From Pseudonocardia alni (lineage in GTDB: Bacteria; Actinomycetota; Actinomycetes; Mycobacteriales; Pseudonocardiaceae): a stretch of 64,000 bases of DNA. Of this stretch, positions 8,677 through 15,468 are shown in pieces (the stretch's first letter is position 1; every line of letters starts with the position of its first letter). The notes beneath the pieces were generated by a model that saw nothing but the letters and a program-made list of their open reading frames with translations, had not been told where the DNA came from and did no database searches. The DNA is taken from assembly GCF_002813375.1 (NCBI RefSeq), contig NZ_PHUJ01000003.1:3596001-3660000 (forward strand), written 5' to 3'. The position numbers and the translations under genes were made by a program.

Positions 8677-10138
8677 ACGGGTCGCGGGTGCCGCCGGACA
8701 GCTCCACCCACACCGACTTGTTCTCCAGGTACTCCTCGACGGCCGCGACGCCGTTCTCCCGGCCGAGCCCGGAGTGCCCGAACCCGCCGAACGGGACGCT
8801 CGGCGCCACCACCCGGTAGGCGTTGATCCACACCGTGCCGGCCCGGATCCGTCCGGCGACGCGGTGCGCCCGGTGCACGTCCTTCGTCCACACCGCGCCG
8901 GCCAGGCCGTACGGGGTGTCGTTGGCCAGCTTCACGGCCTCGTCCTCGTCGGTGAAGGTGAGCGCCGCGAGCACCGGGCCGAACACCTCCTCCCGGTAGA
9001 CCGTGGACTCGGGCGTCACCCCGGTGATCACCGTCGGCTGCACGAAGTAGCCGCCCAGCCCGGACTCCGCGGCCCCGCCGTAGGCGATGGTGTTGCCCTC
9101 CGCCTTCGCCGTCTCCAGGTAGCCGAGGACCTTCTCGTACTGCGGCCCGTTCGCGACGGGGCCCATCTCGGTGTCCTCGGCGTTCGGGTCGCCGAGCGCG
9201 ATGGTCGCCGCGCGCTCGGCGATGAGCCGGACGAGCTCGTCGTGGACGTCGGCGTGCACGATCAGCCGCGACCCCGCCATGCAGGTCTGGCCGGTCGCGG
9301 CGAACACGCCGGCGATGACCCCGTTCGCGGCCGACTCCAGGTCGGCGTCGGGGAACACGACCTGCGGGGACTTGCCGCCCAGCTCCAGGGTGACCTTGTT
9401 CAGGTTCGCAGCGGCCGCCTTCGCGATCGACCGCCCGGTCGCGGTGGAGCCGGTGAACGCGACCTTGTCGACGCCCGGGTGCCCGGCCAGGTGCGCGGCG
9501 GTGTCCCGGTCGTTCGTGGTGACGACGTTGACCACACCGGCCGGGATCCCGGCCTTCTCGATCAGCTCGGCCCACTTCAGCGTCGAGGCGGGCGAGTGCT
9601 CCGACGGCTTCACGACGATCGTGCATCCCGCGGCCAGCGCGGGCGCGACCTTCCAGGTCATCAGCAGCAGCGGGGAGTTCCACGGCGTGATCGCCGCGAC
9701 GACGCCGACCGGCTCCTTGCGCGTGTAGACCAGGTAGTTCGGGTTTGGTGCCGGGATCTGACGGCCCTCGATCGTCGGGGCGATCCCGGCGTAGTAGTGG
9801 TACCAGCCGCCGAGCCCGCTCAGCTGGCCGATCATCTCCCGGTACAGCTTCCCGGAGTCGTTGACCTCGGTCCGGGCCAGCGCCTCGGCGTTCTCGGTGA
9901 TCAGGTCGCCCAGCCGGCGCAGGCACGCGGCACGGGCGAACGGGGTCATCGCGCCCCACTCGCCGTCGAGCGCGGTGCGGGCGGCGGCGACGGCGGTGTC
10001 GACGTCGTCGGGGCCGCAGTCCGGCACGGTCGCCCACGGCGCTCCGGTGAACGGGTTCTGCGTCTCGAAGGTGCGGCCGGACGCCGCGTCGGACGGCTTC
10101 CCGCCGATGAGCATCCTGAAGGTCTCGAGCTCGGCCAT
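8663..10138 (-). CDS. NAD(P)-dependent aldehyde dehydrogenase
   Basis: 491 residues, the standard length for the ALDH superfamily. The catalytic Cys lies in ATGQTCMAGSR (about residue 288) and the general-base Glu in LELGGKSP (about 253). The cofactor motifs ITPWNSPLLL and FTGSTATGR are intact, as is the C-terminal PFGGFGHSGLGRE. It oxidises an aldehyde to the acid; substrate cannot be read from sequence, though the subgroup resembles betaine- and hydroxymuconic-semialdehyde-type enzymes. It is divergent from an enol-lactonase-like hydrolase 95 bp away, hinting at a shared catabolic role. Confidence 0.93.
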   Translation of the reverse strand: MAELETFRMLIGGKPSDAASGRTFETQNPFTGAPWATVPDCGPDDVDTAVAAARTALDGEWGAMTPFARAACLRRLGDLITENAEALARTEVNDSGKLYREMIGQLSGLGGWYHYYAGIAPTIEGRQIPAPNPNYLVYTRKEPVGVVAAITPWNSPLLLMTWKVAPALAAGCTIVVKPSEHSPASTLKWAELIEKAGIPAGVVNVVTTNDRDTAAHLAGHPGVDKVAFTGSTATGRSIAKAAAANLNKVTLELGGKSPQVVFPDADLESAANGVIAGVFAATGQTCMAGSRLIVHADVHDELVRLIAERAATIALGDPNAEDTEMGPVANGPQYEKVLGYLETAKAEGNTIAYGGAAESGLGGYFVQPTVITGVTPESTVYREEVFGPVLAALTFTDEDEAVKLANDTPYGLAGAVWTKDVHRAHRVAGRIRAGTVWINAYRVVAPSVPFGGFGHSGLGRENGVAAVEEYLENKSVWVELSGGTRDPFTLG

Positions 10139-10233
10139 GGACGGTCCTCTCTCCAGCGGCTCCGGTGGCGCACGTCCTCGCCGGTGACCCTACGAACCCG
10201 GGCCGCGATCCGCAGCCGGTGCAGGATGGGCAC

Positions 10234-11001
10234 ATGGCACTCGATCTGCACCATGTCGTGGACGGTCCGGCCGACGGACCGGCCGTGCTGTTCGGCCCGT
10301 CGCTGGGGACCGACCTGCACCTGTTCGACGCCCAGGTGGCGGCCCTGTCCGACCGCTTCCGCTGCGTCCGGTTCGACCTGCCCGGCCACGGCGACTCGGC
10401 CCCCGTCACCGGTGACCTCACGATCTCCGAGCTCGGCCGCGGCGCGCTCGCCGCCGCCGACGCCGCCGGGATCGGGGACTTCCACTACGTCGGCGTCTCG
10501 ATCGGCGGGGCGATCGGCCAGTGGCTCGGCGTGCACGGTGGGGAGCGGGTCCGCAGCATCGCGGTCCTGGCGACGGCGGCGCGCTTCCCGAACCCGGACT
10601 CGTGGCCGCAGCGCGCGGCGACCGTGCGGGCCGACGGCACGGCCGCGATGGTCGGCTCCCGGCCCGGGACCTGGTACGTCGAGACCTGGGCGCAGCGCGA
10701 CCCGGCCGGTGAGCGGCGGCTGCTGGACATGCTGCGCGCCGCGGACGACGAGAGCTACGCCGCCTGCTGCGCCGCCATCGGCGCCTTCGACATCCGCGCC
10801 GAGCTGGGTGCGGTCTCGGTGCCGGCGCTCGTCGTGGCGGGGGCGGACGACCCGGCGACGCCGCCGTCGTCGCTGCACGAGATCGCCGACGCGATCCCCG
10901 GCGCCCGCTACGCCGAGGTCGCCGACTCGGCACACCTGCTGAACTACGAGCGCCCCGACGAGGTGAACGCACTGCTCACCGAGCACCTGCCCGGCAGCTG
11001 A
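10234..11001 (+). CDS. Alpha/beta hydrolase, 3-oxoadipate enol-lactonase-like
   Basis: 255 residues from ATG 10234; an upstream in-frame GTG at 10165 is less likely because it would add a non-conserved leader. The nucleophile Ser is in GVSIGGAIG, the acid in AGADDPATPP and the base His in SAHLLNYERPDEV. The overall pattern (FGPSLGTDLHLFDAQ, RFDLPGHGDS) matches PcaD-like lactonases of the beta-ketoadipate pathway. No other pca genes are near, so substrate assignment is tentative. Confidence 0.8.
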   Translation: MALDLHHVVDGPADGPAVLFGPSLGTDLHLFDAQVAALSDRFRCVRFDLPGHGDSAPVTGDLTISELGRGALAAADAAGIGDFHYVGVSIGGAIGQWLGVHGGERVRSIAVLATAARFPNPDSWPQRAATVRADGTAAMVGSRPGTWYVETWAQRDPAGERRLLDMLRAADDESYAACCAAIGAFDIRAELGAVSVPALVVAGADDPATPPSSLHEIADAIPGARYAEVADSAHLLNYERPDEVNALLTEHLPGS

Positions 11002-11003
11002 CC

Positions 11004-11061
11004 TCGATCAGTACCTGAGGGCGGTCCCGACCGGGGCGCACCGCGCTCAGGTACTGATCGA
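11004..11061. terminator. Perfect 16-bp inverted repeat between convergent genes
   Basis: TCGATCAGTACCTGAG (11004-11019) pairs exactly with 11046-11061 around a 26-nt loop. It sits between two convergent genes and would work as a terminator in both directions. Confidence 0.65.
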
Positions 11062-11080
11062 CACGGCGGGGGACGGGGTG

Positions 11081-11650
11081 TCAGGGCGTCCGGGTGGCGC
11101 GGCGGGCGCGGTAGGCGGCGACGTGCGCGCGGTTCGCGCAGTTGCCGGTGTCGCAGAACCGCTTGGACCGGTTGCGGGACAGATCGACCAGCACGGCGTC
11201 GCAGTCCTCGGCGGCGCAGCGGCGCAGCCGGGACAGATCGTCGCCGCGCACCAGGTCGACGACCGACATCGCGATCTCCGCGCCCATCCGGTCCGCGAGC
11301 GGCGCGTCCTGGGGCGTGACGTGCAGGTGCCAGTCCCAGCCGTCGTGCCGCGCGAGGTGGGGGCGCGCGTCGGTCTCGGCGAGGATCGCGTTGACCAGCG
11401 TGACGGTGCCGTCGCGGTCGGGGCCGTCGTCGTCGCTGTGGGCGGGCCACAGCCCGGCCAGCCGCTCGCGGAGCGCACGGACGGCCCGGCGCTCGTCGTC
11501 GGAGCCGGAGCGGCGCCCCGAGTACGGCTGCTCGGCCAGCCACGCCGCGAAGCCCGGCACGTCGTCGAGCGGGTCCGGCTCGGCCCGACGGGTGTTCACC
11601 AGCGCCGCGGCCGCCGCGAGCAGCACCTGGGTGTCATGGGCGAATTCCAT
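11081..11650 (-). CDS. CGNR zinc-finger / ABATE-domain transcriptional regulator
   Basis: 189 residues. The N-terminal ABATE domain begins MEFAHDTQVLLAAAAALVNT. The C-terminal CGNR zinc finger has CAAEDC then FCDTGNCANRAHVAAYR, four cysteines in CX4-5C pairs. I chose ATG 11650 (AGGGGT ribosome site just upstream) over ATG 11665, five codons earlier. Members of this family are putative stress-linked regulators. It is divergent from an EamA exporter, with an inverted repeat in the 40-bp gap, so it may control both genes. Confidence 0.85.
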   Translation of the reverse strand: MEFAHDTQVLLAAAAALVNTRRAEPDPLDDVPGFAAWLAEQPYSGRRSGSDDERRAVRALRERLAGLWPAHSDDDGPDRDGTVTLVNAILAETDARPHLARHDGWDWHLHVTPQDAPLADRMGAEIAMSVVDLVRGDDLSRLRRCAAEDCDAVLVDLSRNRSKRFCDTGNCANRAHVAAYRARRATRTP

Positions 11651-11654
11651 GTTG

Positions 11655-11688
11655 ACCCCTGACATGGTCGGTTCCTAGTGTCAGGAGT
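11655..11688. promoter_or_regulatory. Operator-like inverted repeat between CGNR regulator and EamA exporter
   Basis: ACCCCTGACA (11655-11664) and TGTCAGGAGT (11679-11688) form a 9-of-10 inverted repeat with a 14-nt spacer. A -10-like TAGTGT (11676-11681) lies across the right arm, so protein binding there would block the exporter promoter. Confidence 0.55.
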
Positions 11689-11690
11689 CT

Positions 11691-12650
11691 ATGGGTGCTT
11701 CGGTCGTGACACGGGATCACATGGTCCGCGGGCTGATGTGGGCGCTGGTCTCGGCCGCCGCGTACGGCTTCTCCGGACCGCTCGGCGCGGCGTTCCTGGA
11801 GGCGGGCTGGTCGCCCGGGCTCACGACGCTGCTGCGCATCGCGGGCGCCGCCGTCCTGCTGCTCCCGGTGACGGTCGTGATGCTGCGCCGGCACCCGCTC
11901 AGCGCGCCGAACGCCCGCAAGATCCTGCTCTACGGCCTGGCCGCCGTCGCCGGTGTCCAGCTGTGCTTCTTCCAGGCGTTGCAGCACCTGTCGGTGGGCG
12001 TCGCGCTGCTGCTGGAGTTCCTCGCGCCCGTGCTGCTCGTCGGCTGGACCTGGGCGCGGACCCGGCGCACCCCGGCCGCGGTGACGCTCGTCGGCTGCCT
12101 GGTCTCACTCGCCGGGCTCGTGCTGGTCGTCGACCCGTTCGGACCCCAGCGCGTCGACCTGACGGGAATCCTGTGGGGCCTCGGCGCCGCGGTGTGCGTG
12201 TGCGTCTACTTCGTGCTGCCCGGCGGCGACGACGAGGGCGGCGTCCCGCCGCTGCTGATGATCTCCGGGGCGATGGTCGTGGGTGCGGTGACACTCACCG
12301 TGACCGGTCTGCTGGGCATCACACCGTGGCGGGTGGGGGAGTCCAGCGGCCGGCTGGCGGGGGTCGACGTGTCCTGGCCGGTGCTGCTGGGGATGCTCGT
12401 CGTGCTCGCGACGGCGCTGCCGTACCTCACGGGGATCGTCGCCATCCGACGGCTCGACACGCGCGTCGCCTCGTTCGTCGGGTTGTCCGAGGTGATGTTC
12501 GGGGTGCTGGCGGCCTGGGTGCTGATCGCGCAGGTGCCGACCCTGGTCCAGGTGGGCGGTGGAGTGCTCATTCTCGGGGGGATCGTGCTGATCCGGCGGG
12601 CGGAGAACCGGGTCGCGGCGACGCCGAGTGAGATCGCCACCCAGGGCTGA
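11691..12650 (+). CDS. EamA-family (DMT superfamily) exporter
   Basis: 319 residues with ten predicted membrane helices in two EamA repeats, the first starting at GLMWALVSAAAYGFSGPLG. The family exports amino acids or other metabolites, RhtA-like. Start is ATG 11691 with AGGAG three bases upstream; ATG 11721 is an alternative that would shorten the cytosolic leader. Divergent from the CGNR regulator, which probably controls it. Confidence 0.85.
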   Translation: MGASVVTRDHMVRGLMWALVSAAAYGFSGPLGAAFLEAGWSPGLTTLLRIAGAAVLLLPVTVVMLRRHPLSAPNARKILLYGLAAVAGVQLCFFQALQHLSVGVALLLEFLAPVLLVGWTWARTRRTPAAVTLVGCLVSLAGLVLVVDPFGPQRVDLTGILWGLGAAVCVCVYFVLPGGDDEGGVPPLLMISGAMVVGAVTLTVTGLLGITPWRVGESSGRLAGVDVSWPVLLGMLVVLATALPYLTGIVAIRRLDTRVASFVGLSEVMFGVLAAWVLIAQVPTLVQVGGGVLILGGIVLIRRAENRVAATPSEIATQG

Positions 12651-12740
12651 GGTGATGCCGTTCGGCGGCCCGCTTCGCGCGGTCGGCGACAGCGCTCTTG
12701 ATTCCGACCACATCAACCGCCGAACGGGTAGTTTCGCGCC

Positions 12741-12962
12741 GTGCAGCGAGTCGGAGTGAGCGCCTTCGTCAAGACCAGCCGTTGTCACTCCGGTGGCTGT
12801 GTCGCCGTTGCGGCCGATGACGGAGTCGTGCGAGTCCGCTCGACACTCGTCGCGGACGGCCCCGTGGCCTCCTTCACGAAGGCTGAGTGGGACGAGTTCG
12901 TCGCCGGCGTGCGACGCGGGGAGTTCGACTACGACGACGTGGCCGCACTGTCGTCGCGGTGA
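12741..12962 (+). CDS. DUF397 small protein
   Basis: 73 residues from GTG. It has the DUF397 layout: FVKTSRCHSGGCVAVA, then VRVRSTLV and the C-terminal FTKAEWDEFVAGVRRGEFD. In actinobacteria these proteins pair with HTH-DUF5753 regulators (the WhiJ/BldB-like sets) and modulate them. Here the partner gene is convergent and its 3' end overlaps this gene by 34 bp. Confidence 0.9.
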   Translation: MQRVGVSAFVKTSRCHSGGCVAVAADDGVVRVRSTLVADGPVASFTKAEWDEFVAGVRRGEFDYDDVAALSSR

Positions 12963-13825
12963 TCGGCCAGCGCGTCGCGGACTGCGCGGATGCGTGACCG
13001 CGAGGCCTCCGGGTCGAGCGCAGAGGTGGTGACCTCGGCCCAGATCGCCCGGAAGCGAGCGACGGTCGAGGGGCTGTCGAAGTAGGCGTCGGCCCCCGTG
13101 CTCTCGACGTTCACCACAGCCCAGTCGTCGTCGACACGCGGTTCGAACAGGGCGAATGTGCTGGTGGCCCGTGTGTACCCCGACTCGAAGGGCAAGACCT
13201 GCAAGGTCACATTGGGTCGTTCCGAATGGCTCAGCAGCGCGTCCAGTTGGTCGACCATGATGGAGCCCTTCCGTGGGCCCCGATGCAAGGCGCTCTCGTC
13301 GAGCACGGCATGGAGTTCGACCGGCGCCGCATCGTCGCGGTCGGTCGAAAGGATGGCCTGGCGGCCGATACGGACATCGACCAGGGTCGTGAGCTCCGAT
13401 TCGGTCGCGGTGGGTACGGCTCCTCCGAGGATGGCGTGTGCGTACTCCCGAGTCTGCAGAAGTCCACTGATCGGAGTGCTGTAGATCGAGATCGACTGCG
13501 CCTCTGATTCCAGCGATATGTACATGTCCAGATCGTTCGGGATCTCGATCGAGAAGGGTTGCCACCAGCCGGGCTGTTTGGCCTCGTTGGCCCATTCCAA
13601 GATCTGGGACCGTTCGCTCTCCGCCGCGTCGTAGATGTTCAGGAGATCCCGAACGTCGCGAAACTTCGGTTCGACCTGACCCGTCTCGATCCTGGAGAGC
13701 TTGGAGGGGGAGACCTCGAGCAGCTTCGCGATTTCGGCGAGCTGCCGCTTCCGCTTGACCCGCAACTGCTTCAACGCCCAGCCGAGCCGGCGCCGGATGA
13801 CGACGGGTCCGTGCGTCACCGTCAT
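12929..13825 (-). CDS. HTH regulator with DUF5753 domain (WhiJ-like)
   Basis: 298 residues. Residues about 10-70 form an Xre-type helix-turn-helix (LAEIAKLLEVSPSKLSRIETG). Residues about 105-285 match DUF5753, beginning QSISIYSTPISGLLQTREYA and including ELHAVLDESALHR and VTLQVLPFESG. Members control development or stress genes with a DUF397 partner, which lies tail-to-tail. Base composition is less GC-rich at third positions than in neighbouring genes, suggesting an accessory origin. A perfect 12-bp palindrome 58 bp upstream of the start is a candidate autoregulatory site. Confidence 0.9.
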   Translation of the reverse strand: MTVTHGPVVIRRRLGWALKQLRVKRKRQLAEIAKLLEVSPSKLSRIETGQVEPKFRDVRDLLNIYDAAESERSQILEWANEAKQPGWWQPFSIEIPNDLDMYISLESEAQSISIYSTPISGLLQTREYAHAILGGAVPTATESELTTLVDVRIGRQAILSTDRDDAAPVELHAVLDESALHRGPRKGSIMVDQLDALLSHSERPNVTLQVLPFESGYTRATSTFALFEPRVDDDWAVVNVESTGADAYFDSPSTVARFRAIWAEVTTSALDPEASRSRIRAVRDALADHRDDSAATSS

Positions 13826-13883
13826 GGTTCCGACCCCCCGGCGACTCGACGAGCGAACGACTACTCCGGCCAGCCTACGACTC

Positions 13884-13895
13884 CTGCAATTGCAG
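13884..13895. promoter_or_regulatory. 12-bp palindrome upstream of the HTH-DUF5753 gene
   Basis: CTGCAATTGCAG is a perfect palindrome in an AT-richer intergenic stretch, between the HTH gene (minus) and the small ORFs (plus). It is a candidate operator; no direct evidence. Confidence 0.4.
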
Positions 13896-13994
13896 ACGAA
13901 GTGTTGCTTTCAGTCTGGTGCAGCCGGGCGTTCGCACCGCATACTCGACTCCCAGATCCTGGACAGCGGTCACCACCGCTGAAGGGGGTGCGCC

Positions 13995-14072
13995 ATGCAC
14001 GACCATGACGGCACCACACACGGTCCCGAGATCCCCACCCCGCCGCACCGGAGCGGAGGTGGCACACCATGA
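13995..14072 (+). CDS. 25-residue His-rich leader-like peptide
   Basis: An ATG with AAGGGGG upstream opens a 25-codon frame with three histidines in the first eight residues or so (MHDHDGTTHG). Its stop overlaps the start of the next small membrane protein (ATGA), so translation of the two may be coupled. Too short to classify. Confidence 0.35.
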   Translation: MHDHDGTTHGPEIPTPPHRSGGGTP

Positions 14073-14269
14073 CCACCTCGCTGATCGTCGTCGGCGGAGT
14101 CCTCGCCCTCATCTGGTTCTCCGTGCTCATCGGTATGTCGATGGACACCGAGAACCAGCGACGGCAGTGGAAGCGGATCGCCGCCGAACGCCGGGACCGC
14201 TGGGAGGAACGGCAGCTGCTCCTCCGCAGCTGCCCCCGGCTGGACTGTCCGCTCCGCCGCCCCGGCTGA
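14069..14269 (+). CDS. Small single-pass membrane protein
   Basis: 66 residues. One N-terminal hydrophobic helix (LIVVGGVLALIWFSVLIGM), then a basic Arg/Gln-rich helix and CPRLDCPLRRPG at the end, a possible metal-binding or palmitoyl-like Cys pair. No family recognised. GGAGGTGG lies upstream of the ATG, a strong ribosome site. Confidence 0.5.
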   Translation: MTTSLIVVGGVLALIWFSVLIGMSMDTENQRRQWKRIAAERRDRWEERQLLLRSCPRLDCPLRRPG

Positions 14270-14301
14270 CCGGCAGGCCCGGGCCCGAGGGGAGCGCCGT
14301 G

Positions 14302-14595
14302 ATGCAGGTCGTCGACCATGAGCCGCACGCCTGGTTCCTGCTGCGCGACGACGCCGGGACCTACCTGGACGTGAACTGCTCGCACGGCCCGGTCGGGTAC
14401 TCGGTGCTCCTGGAGCTCGACGACGACGAGCGGCGGGCCCTCGACGGGGGCGGACGCGGCTACCTGGACGATCTCGCCGCGACCGTCGCGTACCGGGTCC
14501 GATCGCCGTTCCGGGAGCGCGACCTGACCCGCGCCCGCGGCCACGAGGTGACCGCGGCCGTCGCTGCGTGGCGCTCCGGTGGCGCGACGGACTGA
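14302..14595 (+). CDS. Small hypothetical protein
   Basis: 97 residues from ATG 14302, seven bases after GAGGGGAG (GTG 14299 is an alternative). The sequence begins MQVVDHEPHAWFLLRDDAGT and contains NCSHGPVGYSVLLELDDDE, suggesting a small compact alpha/beta protein. No signal peptide. It follows the small membrane protein by 32 bp on the same strand. Function unknown. Confidence 0.6.
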   Translation: MQVVDHEPHAWFLLRDDAGTYLDVNCSHGPVGYSVLLELDDDERRALDGGGRGYLDDLAATVAYRVRSPFRERDLTRARGHEVTAAVAAWRSGGATD

Positions 14596-14619
14596 GCCGT
14601 GTGGCGCTCCGGTGGCGCG
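14568..14619 (+). repeat. 19-bp direct repeat at the end of the small gene
   Basis: GTGGCGCTCCGGTGGCGCG occurs at 14568-14586 and again at 14601-14619, a 33-bp period spanning the stop codon. Confidence 0.6.
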
Positions 14620-14632
14620 GAGGACCCGGGCC

Positions 14633-15319
14633 TCAGCCCGCGGCGACCGCCTGCGCGACGGCCTGCGGGGTCGCGTCGACCTGGGTGCCGTCGACCTTCA
14701 CGGTCGGAGTGCCGGACACGCCGTCGCGCAGCGACTGCTGGGTGAGCTGGGTGACCCACGGCGCGTAGCGCTGGTCGTCGACGCACTGGGCGAAGTCGCC
14801 GCCCGCGCCGACCTTCTGCCCGAGCGCGACCAGCTGCTCGTTCGGGAGCCCGGCGCCGCCCTCGGCGGGCTGGTTGTCGTAGAGCTCCTTCTCGAACTGC
14901 GGGAACACCCCGGCCGCGGCGGCGCATCCGGCCGCGGCGCCCGCACGGGTCGAGTACCGGGTCGACGACGCCCGGTCCAGGATGGCGATCGGGTGGTAGA
15001 CGATCTTCGCCTGGCCGGAGGACACGATCTGGTCGAGCGTCTGCCCGGCCTGTGCCTCGAACTGCTTGCAGATCGGGCACTGGAAGTCGAGGTAGATGTC
15101 GATCGTCTTCGGGGCCGCCTCGTTGCCGACGGTCACGCCCTGCGCGGACGCGTTCGCCGGGACCGCGATCCCGCCGCCGGAGTTCTTCCAGTAGACGCCG
15201 ACACCGACGACCGCGGCGAAGGCCACCACGACGATCAGCGCGATCACCGTGAACTGCGACGGTCCCTCCTTCGCGGTGAGCGGGTTCTTCGCCGCCGCCT
15301 TCCGCTTCCCGGTGGCCAT
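14633..15319 (-). CDS. Membrane-anchored DsbA-like thioredoxin-fold protein
   Basis: 228 residues. A short cytosolic tail and one N-terminal helix (VIALIVVVAFAAVVGVGVYW, about residues 25-45) anchor an extracytoplasmic thioredoxin fold with the redox motif CPIC and the cis-Pro loop GVSGTPTVKVDG. It is of the DsbA/DSBA-oxidoreductase family common in actinobacteria, for disulfide formation in exported proteins. It is divergent from the copper ATPase gene, and both could serve cell-envelope metalloprotein assembly. Confidence 0.9.
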   Translation of the reverse strand: MATGKRKAAAKNPLTAKEGPSQFTVIALIVVVAFAAVVGVGVYWKNSGGGIAVPANASAQGVTVGNEAAPKTIDIYLDFQCPICKQFEAQAGQTLDQIVSSGQAKIVYHPIAILDRASSTRYSTRAGAAAGCAAAAGVFPQFEKELYDNQPAEGGAGLPNEQLVALGQKVGAGGDFAQCVDDQRYAPWVTQLTQQSLRDGVSGTPTVKVDGTQVDATPQAVAQAVAAG

Positions 15320-15468
15320 CAGGGTTCCTCCTCGGACGTCCGCGTACCCCCACTCCCGACGACCAGTTGTACGCCCTGTCGCCTCGCAACGGTTCGGCGG
15401 GGCGCTGGTCCGCCGCAGGTCAGGGGCCCGGGTGGCGGATCTTCGATCGCGTGTAGAACCATGGGGTC

